Of a stretch of 64,000 nucleotides of DNA, positions 52,201-64,000 are shown piece after piece. The number at the start of each line of letters is the position of its first letter. The stretch's first letter is position 1. The notes beneath the pieces were generated by a model. That model was not told where the DNA came from. It saw only the letters and a list, made by a program, of their open reading frames with translations, and made no database searches. The translations under genes were made by a program, and so were the position numbers. Source of the stretch: Zonotrichia leucophrys gambelii (Eukaryota; Chordata; Aves; Passeriformes; Passerellidae); assembly GCF_028769735.1 (NCBI RefSeq), contig NC_088177.1, positions 13,270,599-13,334,598 of the forward strand, written 5' to 3'.

Positions 52201-54079
52201 GAGCATGCCCCTGTCTCAGATCCTGAGACCAGCCCTTCAGAAATCCCATTAATGGCTTGTTTCTAGTATGAGAATTCATCTTTCATAACAACCTTCATCC
52301 TCATTTTGTCCATTCCTTTCCCACCCCACCAATGTGGAGCCTCATTCCCCAAGGTACAGGTGTAATTCTGTTCCCTGAATGTTTCAGCCCTCTTCATCTA
52401 TCTGTATGCACCACCACCTACTCCAGAGATGGGGATGGAACTCCTGACTTCCACTTGTCCTTTTCCTTCCTCTCTTCTCCCAGAAGAGCCCTTGACCTGC
52501 TCTGTGGGTGGGTTTTGTGGTCCACACTAGAAATGGTTTTTAAGTGCTTTGAGGCCTTCTGTGAAGGACAGGAAATGTGAAAACCCACTGATGGGCACGT
52601 CAGGCTAAACACCACCTTCCCACCAGCAGTGCATCCTGTGACCTGCTCCAGCTGAAATGTTAATGTTTAAGTGGATTTTTACTCGAAATAGGTCTCCCAG
52701 ATTCTAATTCTGATGTCAGAGGTGGCCAGCAATATCAATAAAAAGCCAGTAGTGTGGCCTTTATTCCCTGCTGCAGCGGAGGTATGTGACAAAAATAAGT
52801 ATGGTAATTTTATAGCTTCCTTTTTATTTTTTTTTTCTGCTCAAAACATAGCTGTGTTAATCTGAAAGACAGCTGATTTTTCAAGGTCAAAAGTGCTTGG
52901 CTATAAATTGATGAGCTATTATGGATGTCTGTGGTTTTTTTTGATGGTTCTGTATTAATAATATGCTTGCAGAACAGGCCATAAAAATTCCATTTAAGAG
53001 TATTAAAACATAGCGGGACATTTAATCAGGTTAGAATTCCTGTCAGCTGGCTGTAGTCACGGTGTTGTTCAGTCCATCATTAACAAAGTGTGCAGGAGAT
53101 CAAGACAAATGGCTGTTCCATCATTTCAGCTATTGCTGGGATGACCTTTTTCTTTTGGGCATTTGGCGCTTTTGCTTGAGTGGAAATACATTGCACAATT
53201 TTGGGGACAACATTGGTGGGAAGAGTAGTCCACCCCTCCTTCTGCAACCAAATCTAGATAGCAAAGTAGAAGAATAGGAAATATTCATATTTAAATACAA
53301 ATATTTATAAATATTTGTAACAAATCTTTTTGTAACAGGAAAACGTGCAATTTGCAGCAAAATTGTATTAAAGTGTAGATTGCACCATCAACTTCTAAAT
53401 TATTCTTTAATAAAGATCTATTTGTTTTGCTGGTGGTGTGATGCACATGGCTGCTCTTGAGCAACCTTACCATGAAAATCAACTTACAGTAGAAAACACT
53501 GCAGTTCAAAATAGGTATTTTGAGGTACTGAGGGTTTTGATGGGTAGCAGTGGTGGTGATATTTCTACCAAGATTAGATCTGTAAGATAATTCTGTGCAT
53601 GAAATCTCAGTAGACAAATTCCAAATTAATATGTCCCTTTTTACATTGAAATTAAAGTAGCTTCAAAAGTAAATGAGACTGTGCAAGAAAATTAATTGGA
53701 ATTGCATTACATTATGTTTTTACATGTAGTAAATTATTTTAAAAATGAAGATTTTCTTGAGAGGGAAGTTTCTGATTTTGAATAGCTTAGCAGATATCTT
53801 TTGTGGCAGCTTCTTTAGAATACATACACAAAAAAAGTTTGTTTTTATGCTAGAAAAGCCTTGATATAGTCCTTGCCTACATTTTTAAAGGGACATGTTG
53901 ATAAATTATGCCAATTACGTTGTAGCGATAATCTTAGTACTTATAAGCACTTTAGGGGAAAATATTCAGCTAAATGAACAAAATATATTTTAATTAATAT
54001 TTAACCTATTTCAGTTTTGACTGAATTGATCATACTTTAAGGCATTTTATATTTTGTGCTTTTGTGTCATATATGTTTT
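49242..54079. other. Unique non-coding DNA with possible conserved blocks
   Basis: No supported gene. A short TA/TG-rich tract lies at about 49890-49955. The stretches 51230-51400 and 52960-53110 are free of simple repeats, carry TAAT cores and E-box-like CAGCTG words, and resemble conserved non-coding elements by texture alone. Open frames at 50254-50498 and 52332-52615 show no domains. Confidence 0.55.
51970..52042. repeat. Exact 33-base tandem repeat, period 40
   Basis: The 33 bases starting TGTTTGGAGGTACATTTGG and ending TTTATGCCAGG occur at 51970-52002 and again, without any mismatch, at 52010-52042, separated by GGAGAGT. Perfect identity suggests a recent duplication. Directly overlapping its end is a small hairpin, GGTTATT-GGA-AATAACC, at 52041-52057. 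Confidence 0.95.
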
Positions 54080-54227
54080 TGTGACCATTTTGGGTTCGCC
54101 TTGGGTGCAGCCCTGGCTGGGCCCTTGTGTTGCCCAAGGTGAATCCATTGAGGCCTTTTAATAAATCCCTACTTTATTCTTTAACTCTGTCTGGCCTCTG
54201 TTCTAAGTCAGCTTTCACAAGGCATCA
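54080..54227 (+). mobile_element. Endogenous retroviral LTR fragment, R/U5-like end
   Basis: A TTTTAATAAATCCCTACTTT segment with a polyadenylation signal AATAAA at 54160-54165 is followed by TTCTTTAACTCTGTCTGGCC, CTCTGTTCTAAGTCAGC and a TTTCACAAGGCATCA end. This arrangement is typical of the 3' part of songbird ERV LTRs, where a TTTATTC...CTGTCT...TCTGTTCT run follows the signal. The left edge begins TGTGACC at 54080, so a short TG...CA element is possible, but it is much shorter than a full LTR. No target-site duplication could be made out, and no gag, pol or env sequence is visible around it. It is a solo or truncated LTR. Confidence 0.65.
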
Positions 54228-55571
54228 CCTGAATAATTAAATAATTGCAGCACAGCCCTAAGGAAGCAGAGTAAAAATCTGACTTGAAAGACCTCTTGTG
54301 CTTCTGGTTTGAGTCTTGCTTATCATGTTTTTTTCTTGAATTAGAGTTGTGGGCAGAGTTTTCTACAAAATATGGAGAAGGATGACAAGTTGTTAAATGG
54401 GATATAGGAAGTGAAGTTCAGGGACTAAATAGCAGCTTACATTGTGGGACTGTATAAGGCTGGCTGTGGTACTTTTTCCCCATGGTAAAACCCAGATATT
54501 TCCTGTGAGACGTGCATAATATTCTCAGCAAAAGGCATCTTAAGGAACCGTAGGGAAAATGGAACTGTGTATGGCTTTGGTTTCAATATCTTCTGTGTGA
54601 CATACCCCTATAGTATTTCATAATATATAGCATAAGAGGAGAAGCAAATAGATAGCAAAGAAGAGGAGATTATAAAAGGCTTTTTATTAAGTGATGTAGT
54701 TCCAGATAATTATATTTTTCCTGAATCCAATAAAAGTTAAAGATATTTGGTAAGTGAGCACTTTGGCAAAAGTGTTTTACTTCTGTGTACTGAATGTGCT
54801 GATTGTGGGATATGGTGTCTCTTACAGAGGCCTTGAGAGATTCCTTCTGAAACATGAGGTGGTGTTTCTGCATAGTTTTACAGAAAATCTTCCCAACAAA
54901 TGGCCACTCTAAGTAGCCTGTGGGTCTTCAAAATTGTAGCCTTCTGACAGGAGGCCAGGAGTGCTGCTTTGGTGGGCAAGTACTGCTCACTCAACTTTTT
55001 ATTGAGTTTTTAACACACTTTACAAGCCAACCACAAACTGCTAGTAAGATTTCCCTCTTATTTTCACTGTGCTTATTGATAATGCTGGCTAATCCTTTAG
55101 CAGCTATACTCTATAAAATCCAAGCACAGAATGGAATGCTTATTATCAATTTTCTCACCATGAACTGGCTTTTGTCAGGTGGAGGTGACAAAACTCTGCT
55201 GGCAGCACGTCTTTGGAAGCAGCATCAAGAGCAGGCTTTTTGCCTTCTGCAGTTCCAAGAAATATTTGCAGTTTTACTGGTTTCAGTGTGCTTATCTTAA
55301 AAATCTGGATCGGACCTTCTAATCCTGTGTCACTGCTCCCCCTCCACTATGGCAAATGTTCACACCAGTTGTACTTATTTACCTCAGGCAAAACCAATCT
55401 TGTTAAAAGAAAGTCTGTCTAACAAAACTTCAGTTGTGGCAGCAGCCTGCTAACATCTTGCATGGGTGGCAGCATGCCAGTTAATGCTACAAATGAATAT
55501 ATTTATTGATAATTTTTTAAATTAACAACTGCAATGAGAAAAACATATTTTTGATTTACATGCAAAAATAC

Positions 55572-55661
55572 TCCAAAAACCCCCAAAAAAACGAACAAAA
55601 AAAAGGATCAAACCCCACCAAACCACAAAACCCCCTCAAGCAACATGCCCCTCCCCACCAA
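55572..55661 (-). repeat. A/C-rich tract, G-rich on the minus strand
   Basis: The + strand is nearly pure A and C, with C runs at 55580-55584, 55613-55616, 55631-55635, 55648-55651 and 55653-55656. On the minus strand these are five runs of four or five G separated by T-rich loops, so an intramolecular quadruplex is possible. Two of the loops are long (12 and 14 bases), which lowers the stability expected. Confidence 0.6.
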
Positions 55662-57487
55662 AACTTAAAAGATATGATTGTGGATAACTGAAAATGCTCC
55701 AGAACCACCACATTGTCTGCTGGTGGCTGAATAGTGTGAGGCTGGTGACAAGTCTGTTTCAAGAAAAGAGAGAGAAAAAGACAGCTGTCATTTAACATGA
55801 TGTTCTCAGTCTTTTGCAGAAACAATTATAAGATGCAAATTTCTATTCACTTCCTCAGCCTGCACCTTCATTTCTACTGATGCAAACACATGAATTTAAT
55901 AGCATTGCATAGTTTGTATAAATCCATTTGCTTGTGACTTCTTTGGTTGTTTAAGCCTTGAGTCCAAAATGTGCTCACTTTTTTTGTTATCTTTTTATTA
56001 TTTATCATGTATCAAAATATTTCAAGCTCCTTGTGCTTATGCTTAATGTTTTGTTTTCAAGTACAACACCTGAAGAGCTAAATTCACCTCTCAGATTATT
56101 TGGGGACAGTATTTATTCCCTGAGTGTATTTGCAAGGCACCAAGCAGGGTTGTACCCTCTGTGTTCATGACTTTTAATGTATATTTACATTATTTTGACT
56201 GTGTCATAAAATATACAGCCTGAACAAACACTGCAGCACCCTCTGTTATATTCTGAACTTTTGGAATTCAAGTGTGATTTAAAATGTGATGTGGTTTCTA
56301 CTTGGGAGGTGCATCTCTGTTTCTAGCACAGCCATCCTCTGGAATGGGTGAGGCACACAGGGGCCACAGACTCCTGTGCCTGGGAGATGGAATAGGGAGA
56401 GTTTTGTATGCTCTGGAGCATTTTCTGCTCAACAGCAAAGTCCTGAGGCAGGAAAGATGTGAAGGAGAAGAACTGGGTGGAAAAAGCATCTCTGAGAGGC
56501 AGGAATTTCACCTGAAAAATTCAGAAATTCTCAGTTTTGGTCTGTGGGATTATCTGGAAGGCAGGACCAGTCCTGAACAGCCTCAGCACATTCAAGATTT
56601 GCACCCTGAATCAATTTTAAGGAAATATGGTATCAGGGTTTCAGAGGCAGGAATTGGAGCCTTTCTTTGTGAATGGAATGGGCTCCATGTAAATGCTCTG
56701 CTAGAATGATATAAATCCATTCTCGTCACACAGAACACAAATATCTATTATTAGAAAGTAATGAACAGTTATTATTGAAATACAAAATTCCTAATAAAAA
56801 CCTACAGTTTCCCATGCAGCAAATTGCCATCAAAAGAATTAGGCATACATTGATTTCAGTGATATTTCCTATTTTCAGCTCCATGAATTGCTAAGCAATA
56901 GAAAAACATACTGTACTCTGGATTCTTGTAAGTCATTGCAATCTGGTACTTGGAGCCATTGTATGAGCCAACTAACATCTGTTCCTCAGAAAGATATTAC
57001 AGTGTTTTTATAATCCCAAGTATTTATGAGATGGAAGGAGACTGAAGGAGTTAATGTGGCAAAGCCAGTCAGCTGCAATTTGAACCTTGCATGAATCTTT
57101 TTGGGAATCTTTTTCCTATTGTTTATGTTACCTTACTATTGCCTGCTATATTTGCTTTGTATTCACCTGGACGTCGTCAGAATCTGTCAAAATTGTACCT
57201 CAGGAATATTCCCTCAAAAATTGCATCTTCCCTCCTTTGGGAAGAGGTTCAAGCTCTGAGACTTGTCCAGTGTCCTGAAGCAGATGCCCCTGATCCCCCA
57301 GAGGCTGAAAACAGCTGGAACTGGGATTTTTCCAGCAAGTTCAGTGTGAACAGAGCTTGGATTCTTTAGCTGAAGGGTTAATTTGTAATATGTAATTTCC
57401 CTCCCCCATTCAGATTTATGGGTCTGGCATAGAAAATGGATTTGGATGTCCTGGAATAGATAAAAAGAAGTATGAAAGGGAGATGAA

Positions 57488-57545
57488 ACAAAAGGATATA
57501 TTTAATTTGAAAAAAAAATAAATATATCCAAATATATCCTTTTGT
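57488..57545. repeat. Inverted repeat with 16-base perfect arms
   Basis: The arm ACAAAAGGATATATTT at 57488-57503 is matched by its exact reverse complement at 57530-57545, with a 26-base A-rich loop. A partial second copy of the right arm (AAATATATCC at 57520-57529) lies directly beside it. It could be a tiny non-autonomous DNA-transposon relic, but the ends do not show a TA or TTAA target duplication. Confidence 0.85.
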
Positions 57546-59242
57546 CTTCGAAAATATCAAATTGGATAATTAATATTCTGTATGCATAATTGTTGTAACA
57601 TGTATGTCAAGCTAGATAATGTGCTATGAAAAGTAACTGCAAGAATGAGGAGAGAATGTTGACTAAAGGACATATTATAGAATGTGACTCTTTCTCTTGT
57701 AAATTGTTAGTGAACTCATTCTGTTTTAAATTATTCATTATTTTGACTGTTTTCTAAAGATATATTTAAGACTGTGTATTTTTTTTTCAGGTTTCTCAGT
57801 AGAGGAGTTGCTTCAAATATTCAGTATTTATAGTTTCATGTGTGAGCTGTTTTTAATGTTCATGGAGATAATAAACTACACTGAAATATATTTTAAAATA
57901 CTTCAGTGAATATTTTTGTATGCAAAGCAGTTTGCTAGCTTGCACTCAAAATGTGCCTTCAAAATGCAGGAGAATTCTGTAAAAATGTGTTTGTTAAAGC
58001 ACAAGGAACAAAACAGAGAAAGCAAGTAATTTTTTTCTGTGTCTGTGTATTTCAAAGTAGAGTCTAGAATGCTCTTGCCTGGTATGTCCATTATTTGAAG
58101 CTTGCTTAAAATGGTGATTTCCAGATGGTGTAGCCTAGTTTTGAGGCTGTTTCCATATGTTGGGGTTTCCTCATATCCAGCGCAGGAATTAAAACTGGAT
58201 GATGGAACAAGCCATCATTGGTTTATCTTCTTATTTTCTAGTATTATCAGAGTATCCTGGAAGTGCAGCCTGAAGTTTTCTGCATCCAAAAACTATTTAT
58301 GTGGGCTCAAGGCATGAAACTCAGAGTCTCTATGTGTGTACATGCAGCTTTATGTACCTGTGCACCCACCTACACCCATGCCCAGGTTTTTCCTGTTTCA
58401 TGCACTCCCGTTTTTGCTCTTGGTAAAGGTTCATAATCACACAACATTTCCAGTTTCTTATAACAGTCTATATGAAAATGATCAATTTTTTCAGGGCTTG
58501 TGAATTTTCAGAAAGGCAGCAGGAGTATTTAGCTAAGAAAAAACCAGGAGGGTGTTGGATGCACCCTGCTCTAATGAGTGTGGTCTAAAATGCAATTCCT
58601 GGTGTTGGGAGCCCCTGAGGTGGTAACAACTGGAACCTGGAAGAGAGTCACATGGAATTAGCATTTCATGCTTGTGTGGCTCTTGCTTGCTCTCCCAGGC
58701 TTCTGTTGCTGGCAGCTGTCAGGAACAAGGAGTCCTGGTTGGATGAGCCCTTGGTGTGGCTCAGCACAGCCCCTTTCTGCTGGCTTTGATTTATTTTTTA
58801 AAGTTACTTTTGCTGCAGAACGTGTCACCTATTAATTACCTCACTGCTGTTATTTGTCATTAATATCTCTTCTCTGCAAAAGCAAATTGCTGAAGGGTTA
58901 GCAGCTCATTAAATATGAGAAACTGAAGTACTTTGGAGCTGCTTTAGTTTTTCAAACATTTGTTATCAAGAGTGCTTGAGACGTAATCCAGTGGTGAGTG
59001 TTGTGTGTCAGCTGGTGTCTGACATCCCTGGTGGGAGGTGGCATTCTCTGCCACAGGGTCTTAGAAAATGTTGCCAAAGAACACAGGGCACCTGATGGTA
59101 GGAACTTTATTTGGAAATGATTGCTAGAAGTCAAGGATTATTGTAAATTCTGCAAAAATATCTTTTTGTTAGGAAATGACAGCAATGTTAAGGATGGTGT
59201 ATGTTGTACAGCAGTTGTCTTCTGCTTAAAATTTAAAAAAAA

Positions 59243-59299
59243 TTTGATACTTTTCCTGTTTAATTTCTTGTTTAATTTTGATATTTTCCCTGTTTAATT
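59243..59299. repeat. Degenerate tandem repeat
   Basis: TTGATACTTTTCCTGTTTAATT and TTGATATTTTCCCTGTTTAAT-like copies lie about 34 bases apart, with an intervening CTTGTTTAATT partial copy. It is a local slippage-type duplication. Confidence 0.7.
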
Positions 59300-62200
59300 G
59301 CACTGTAAACGTCATATGGAGTTTTTAACAAGACAATAGGTACTGACTTGTATAGCATATTTTGGTAGTGGCCATAGTTCGTTCCTACATGTATCTGGTT
59401 CAAGCTACTGGAGATTTCCAGTGTTCCTCATCTTTTGTGGGTTAATTAATTTCTGGAGATGGACAGGAATAGAAAGATGAATGTGCATTCCTGTAACGAT
59501 AGTGTGAGATTGTTCTACATTTTGAATATGTTTTTGCAGTAATGTGGTGGAGTCTTTTGAGGAGCACACTTTAATCCATTTTTGTTAGGAGTCTGGAGAA
59601 CTTGATACCAGCTCACTGGGCTTTTGATGATCTGAAGTTCTAAAAGATTGCTTTGAATGACAATTGAAAAGAGCAACAATAACTGTGAACTCCCTACAAT
59701 CACCTACTCAAGGCATTTCCATATTCTTTTTTTGTCCTCATGGAAGAGGTATGGACCTCATGTTCACAAGTTTGCCTGGAGCTGTGATTGATATGAAAAG
59801 TGTTGCACAAAGATAATTTGGTGAAAATCAAATAAAAGCTTAGTGGGTGTTACCAAGGATAAAATACACAGATGATGCCCAGAGATTGAAGTGAATTGAG
59901 CATATGATGAGCTGTTGTTATTGGCATAGTCAGTGCCTACATGGTCACAATCGTATTTAAGAACTCTTACTGCTTCCATAAGGAAGCAGAGCAAAAACTG
60001 ACTTTCAGTTCAGGGTCATGTTCTAAACTGGATGAATTTTATGGCAAAATTGCCATTTTTAGAATTCAATTGTCTGAATATCATCCTAAAAAGGTGCAGA
60101 ATCTGAAATTCCCCTCAAAACCCATCATATTTCCATGATTTGTCTGGCTCCACCTAAGAGCAGAGTTGAACTGGTGGTAAGAAAGATAATTAGTGTTGTG
60201 AGTATGAATCTGTAGAGTTCTCAAGAAAACTTTTTCTTCCTCTGAAATTTGCATCAACTTTTTAGAAAGCTCATGGATGGAAAACCTATTTATCTAGTTC
60301 AGTTCCAGTTATGAGCTCTTGTTAATCTTTGTGCAGTAGCACAAAGTAGGAAGAGATATTTTGACTTGCTTTTGTGTTTGAAAAACTTTATTCTAAATCA
60401 GGATGAAATGACAAAATCTTGTAAATCTCTAAAGGGGGAAAAAAAAGGCATATGTCAGGTACATAGCAAATTTTTTTAAAAAAATCACTTTCAGTCAAAC
60501 TTCAATTTGCAGTTATGACAATGGGAGGTTTGAAAACATCTGCACAAAAATGCATCAGGGAACATTATGAATTCCATTTCACATAAATTTCCAGTTTTGA
60601 CAAAGTGTCTTTATCTCTTTAAAGAGATGTTTTACCTAAAAATTCTCAGGTAGCAAGAACTGAAGCTATCAGCCCTGTAAGGATGACATGTTTGAAAGTC
60701 TTTCTACCACATTACTGACAGCCAGAGGAAGTTTAGGCAAATTTTTGGGTGATCTGCCACATAAAAGCAGTGTCAAATTTGCTGATTTGAAGAGTCTAAT
60801 GCAAATTTTCACTGTTAGATATTCTGTTCATCAATTCCTGGAAATATTTTCACCCAAGCTTGTATATTTGTCCAGCTGGAGTAATTTATTTACCTACACC
60901 TCTGCAACATGCAGGTGTTTATTTACATTTATCATATATATCATATCATGCAATCATGTATCAAAGCTTTGAGAGTAAACCATTGGCATAGGGAAACAGA
61001 AAATAACAACATAGCAGGGTACAGGATTTGGGCTTTTCTTCCAACCAATTGGGTATGCAAGAAATTAATCTTCTCAGCATATCAGCTAATGCAGTGAATC
61101 TAATCCTTGTTTTAAAGAAAATTTTAAATGAGGCTGGCTTTGACTGTGCTTCTGGAAATAAAAAAAAATAGTTGCTTTGAAGTATTGAGAACCAAAGATA
61201 AATGTTCTAACCAAATGACATAAATATAGTGATTTTAGCAAGCATTACATAATAGAAGAAATTAATGCCTATTTTTCCCCAGCTCTAGTTTTTCAAAATT
61301 ACCATATTTGCCTTCTTCAATCTATATTTAATATCTATCTACCTAATCAATATCTAATTCTATGTTTTACAGAATAAAATTGAAATAATAGTTTTCAGTT
61401 CCCTTACATTTTGTAGACCTGATTATACCATTGTAATTTTTTGAATGCTGGAATTTGTTTTTCTTGTTACTGGCTACTATTCAGGTAAACACTGGATTCT
61501 GGCTGTCTTGTAAATCAGCATGTTTTTGGTTTTTTTTCAATATTTTCTTAATCTTTAGTAGCAAAGTAGAAATTGGTACAGAATTTCTGGTTAATTGTTG
61601 CTTTTTTTGGTGGATATCTCAAAAGGAGATGCAAGAATTTACCTTGCAATAATTTTCAGGCTCAGGGTTGCATGTTAATTCAAGATGAGAGGTTTCTAAC
61701 ATTAACAGCAAAATGGTCACAGATGCAGGATTGATCACAAACCTTAAAGTTTATAGTATATCAACCAAAACAAATTAGAAATTGAAATATACAACAGGGT
61801 TAAAAAATGAGGAAAAAATTGACAGAGCGGTGTAAGTTTTATGACATTTAATCAGCTCCTGTGCCTGGCACTTTTTAAATATAAGATTTAATTTAAATGA
61901 GTATTTCCTATTAAAAATGCTAGAATTATCCTTTCAGCAATAAAAGTTATCAATTAGAAATTATAAAGCAGGGATTTGGCATTATAAAATTTTATATGGA
62001 AGGTATGTATTTCTTACTGAGGTGGAATCTATAACTACATTTTAAAATATCTGGGTATATGTCTAATATTTATTAATAGACCTTACCTAAAGAAAAAATG
62101 GAATAAATTACTTTTAAGTAAGTTAATTTCAGAGTTCTACTATCACAGGCAGATTCTTTTGATGACAGACATTTAGGGAGGTTTGGGCTCGTGGAGAGTC

Positions 62201-62887
62201 CTGGACAAGAGAGATGCAGCTGCTGGACAAATTTGACAGTGTAGAAATCTGAAACTTCCATGTAGCTTTAGTTCCAAGGTGTTTAGAAGAGCTTGGCACT
62301 TTTTCAACGTGGGGCTGTTAATTCCCAAAACAAATAAACCTAAGTTTTTAACCAAAATTCCAACAGTCAACCACATGGTTTATTTGTCCATTCAAAATGC
62401 TTAACACTAACTTCTCGCAGAAAGTAGATAATTGCTTCTGATGAGATGCTTTTATTAAATATTCTGGCTTTATTTTTAAGTCTTTAAATCCCAAGAAATA
62501 GTTAGAAAGAAAAGAGGAAGAAGTAAAGAGAATTATAAAATGGAGGGAAATGGAAAATAAGGGGATGTCACCACTCTCTTTTCAAAATCAGACATAGATT
62601 TCCATTCAGGTCTTAACCTCATCAGACTAATAGACTTATATTTAAACAGGCATTTAGCAGAGCAGAAATGGCTTTCCTGTCTAGTATATTTATAACCTTG
62701 AAGGCCTTTCTCTTATTTTTCTCTTTCCCTTGACCTTTTATTAGAACACACTTTTAAACTGTGAAGTGGCGAATGTCGTACAGCTTTGCTGGAGGCACAT
62801 TAAGCTCACTCAAAGCACAAATGTTACTGTATAAAGTTCACAAACTTTCATTTATTTTGTCTCCAGAAAAGAAAGGTTAAATATTCC

Positions 62888-62906
62888 TTTTTTTTTTTTT
62901 TTTTTT
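62888..62906. repeat. Poly(T) run of 19
   Basis: Nineteen consecutive T bases followed by AAGGTAATAC. No retrocopy is recognisable on the side where a minus-strand retroposon body would lie. Confidence 0.85.
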
Positions 62907-64000
62907 AAGGTAATACTTTGGCAGTGACAAGTTGAAACCTACTAAATATAAATGGGCCTTTAAAGCCACACTGTGCTTGTGAATAAATCTCAAACTGCTT
63001 TGAGATAATTTGAGATAACTTTGCATTAAATTTCCATGCCTCCAAAACAAAATAATTAAATGATTTTTTTAGAGAAAATCTGAGATGTTGTTTTGCTATC
63101 TCTGTGTTGGAAAGGAGGATCAGATCAGTGTTAGGATAGCAGTGAAGTGATATAACTACTTGATGAATTATGGTGGTTGTTTTCCACTTTGCCTAGTCCA
63201 GTGCTGTGAGGAGTGTTTGTTACCAGTGGAAGAACTTTAGATGCACTTTTGGAGAAAAGATTTGTTGCTTCATCTCCCCCCAACAAAATCCAGGTCGTGC
63301 AGTCCGAGGGTGCTGAGTTTGGAAGGTTGGGGTGGGTGGTGTTGAGACCTCCTGGTCTCTGCTGGAATGCTCCTGTGACATTCCTTGTGAGTCTCACTCC
63401 TAGAAACCTTGAATTCTCTTTTACTGCTCAACATTTGGAGCTTTTTATATCTAAATTATATTTTATTCTGAAACTCAAGAAAGAATAGATATTTAGATTG
63501 TTTTCCATTGTTGAGACTTCTCATCAGCCAGATGAAAAATAATGTTAAATCTCAGTGTATCCATGCTGGTCAACAAATTGGGCCTTTCTTAGTAATGCAT
63601 CTGCTGGATAAACCATTTCCATTGGTGTTGCCCCCTTTTTCTAGGGATCCCCCTTTTTCATCAGGATCTGATGGCTCTGTACACTGAGTTAGCACCACTT
63701 CCAGGATGTGGGAAGGGGATGTCCCTGCCTGCTGGAGTGGATTTGGGGATGATCAGGAATGGCTTCTGATAAAGTAGAATAAAGCAGCACAGGGCTCTGT
63801 CTGGAGCTGGTATTGCCAAAAGCACTGTGCAACCGTGTCCCTCTGTGTGACAACCTGGATTTCTCACCCTCATTGTTTTTTCGACTTATTTCCATGTGTA
63901 GAATACATAGAATTCAGTCTAACAGGAGGAAGAACGAGTATTTTTGCATTGCTGGTTCCTTTCTTTAGGTCTCTGTTGTCTTTTTAGTGCTTGTCCCTGT

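Larger units (their letters stand above)
54228..64000. other. Unique non-coding DNA to the end of the window
   Basis: No supported gene. The open stretch at 56302-56709 starts at TTG and has no domain; the one at 57091-57369 starts at ATG but its codons are T-rich without bias. A 19-base T run lies at 62888-62906. The stretch 58790-58930 has TAATTA and TCATTAATAT words and resembles a conserved element. The part from 60440 to 62150 is strongly AT-rich. Confidence 0.6.

Noticed and set aside
56302..56709. 135-codon open frame
   Set aside because: Starts at TTG; less hydrophobic composition looked protein-like, but there is no domain, and no acceptor/donor pair that frames it convincingly.
57091..57369. 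92-codon ATG frame with a signal-peptide-like hydrophobic start
   Set aside because: The hydrophobic start comes from T-rich codons without bias, the Kozak context is poor, and nothing suggests secretion or a known family.
1..64000. CRISPR arrays, bacterial operons, tRNA or rRNA genes
   Set aside because: No regularly spaced repeats of that kind, no ribosome-binding-site-linked gene runs and no recognisable cloverleaf or rRNA sequence; the CR1 elements and splice-like signals point to a vertebrate.

Overview
The window looks like vertebrate nuclear DNA, most likely from a bird and probably a songbird. It is AT-rich and dense in short A/T runs, with few CpGs and no compact run of genes. Three copies of a CR1-type LINE 3' region are recognisable by the avian tail motif (GGTTGGAAGGGACCT or its complement). 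A short stretch near 54.1-54.2 kb reads like the R/U5 end of a songbird-type endogenous retroviral LTR. The interspersed repeat load is low, as is usual for birds.

No complete protein-coding gene can be supported. The window is best read as a gene desert or the inside of one or more very long introns. The best coding candidate is a possible 89-base exon at 23993-24081 on the + strand. It has a strong polypyrimidine tract and CAG acceptor, a consensus GTAAGT donor, and one reading frame with clearly coding-like third positions. A second, weaker candidate lies at 36842-36996. I do not recognise the gene for either. The long open frames elsewhere mostly depend on non-ATG starts, lack codon bias, and look like chance.

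Layout: 1-10.6 kb is unique non-coding DNA with short AT-rich tracts. At 10.7-11.0 kb there is a minus-strand CR1, followed by a stretch resembling a conserved element. At 14.5 kb there is a 143-base TA/CA microsatellite. From 15 to 24 kb is unique sequence with an 18-base palindrome and a 27-base duplication, ending at the candidate exon. From 24 to 37 kb there are two possible CR1 tail scraps, a very AT-rich block near 27 kb and a 22-base palindrome near 30.3 kb, ending at the second candidate exon. From 37 to 49 kb are a minus-strand CR1 (44.3 kb) and a plus-strand CR1 (48.7 kb). From 49 to 64 kb are a 40-base tandem duplication, the LTR remnant, a C-rich tract with quadruplex potential on the minus strand, a 16-base-arm inverted repeat, and otherwise unique sequence.

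I found no sign of a novel multi-gene system. The observations most worth checking are the two candidate exons and several stretches whose texture resembles conserved non-coding regulatory DNA. The conservation idea is an inference, because no alignment could be run.
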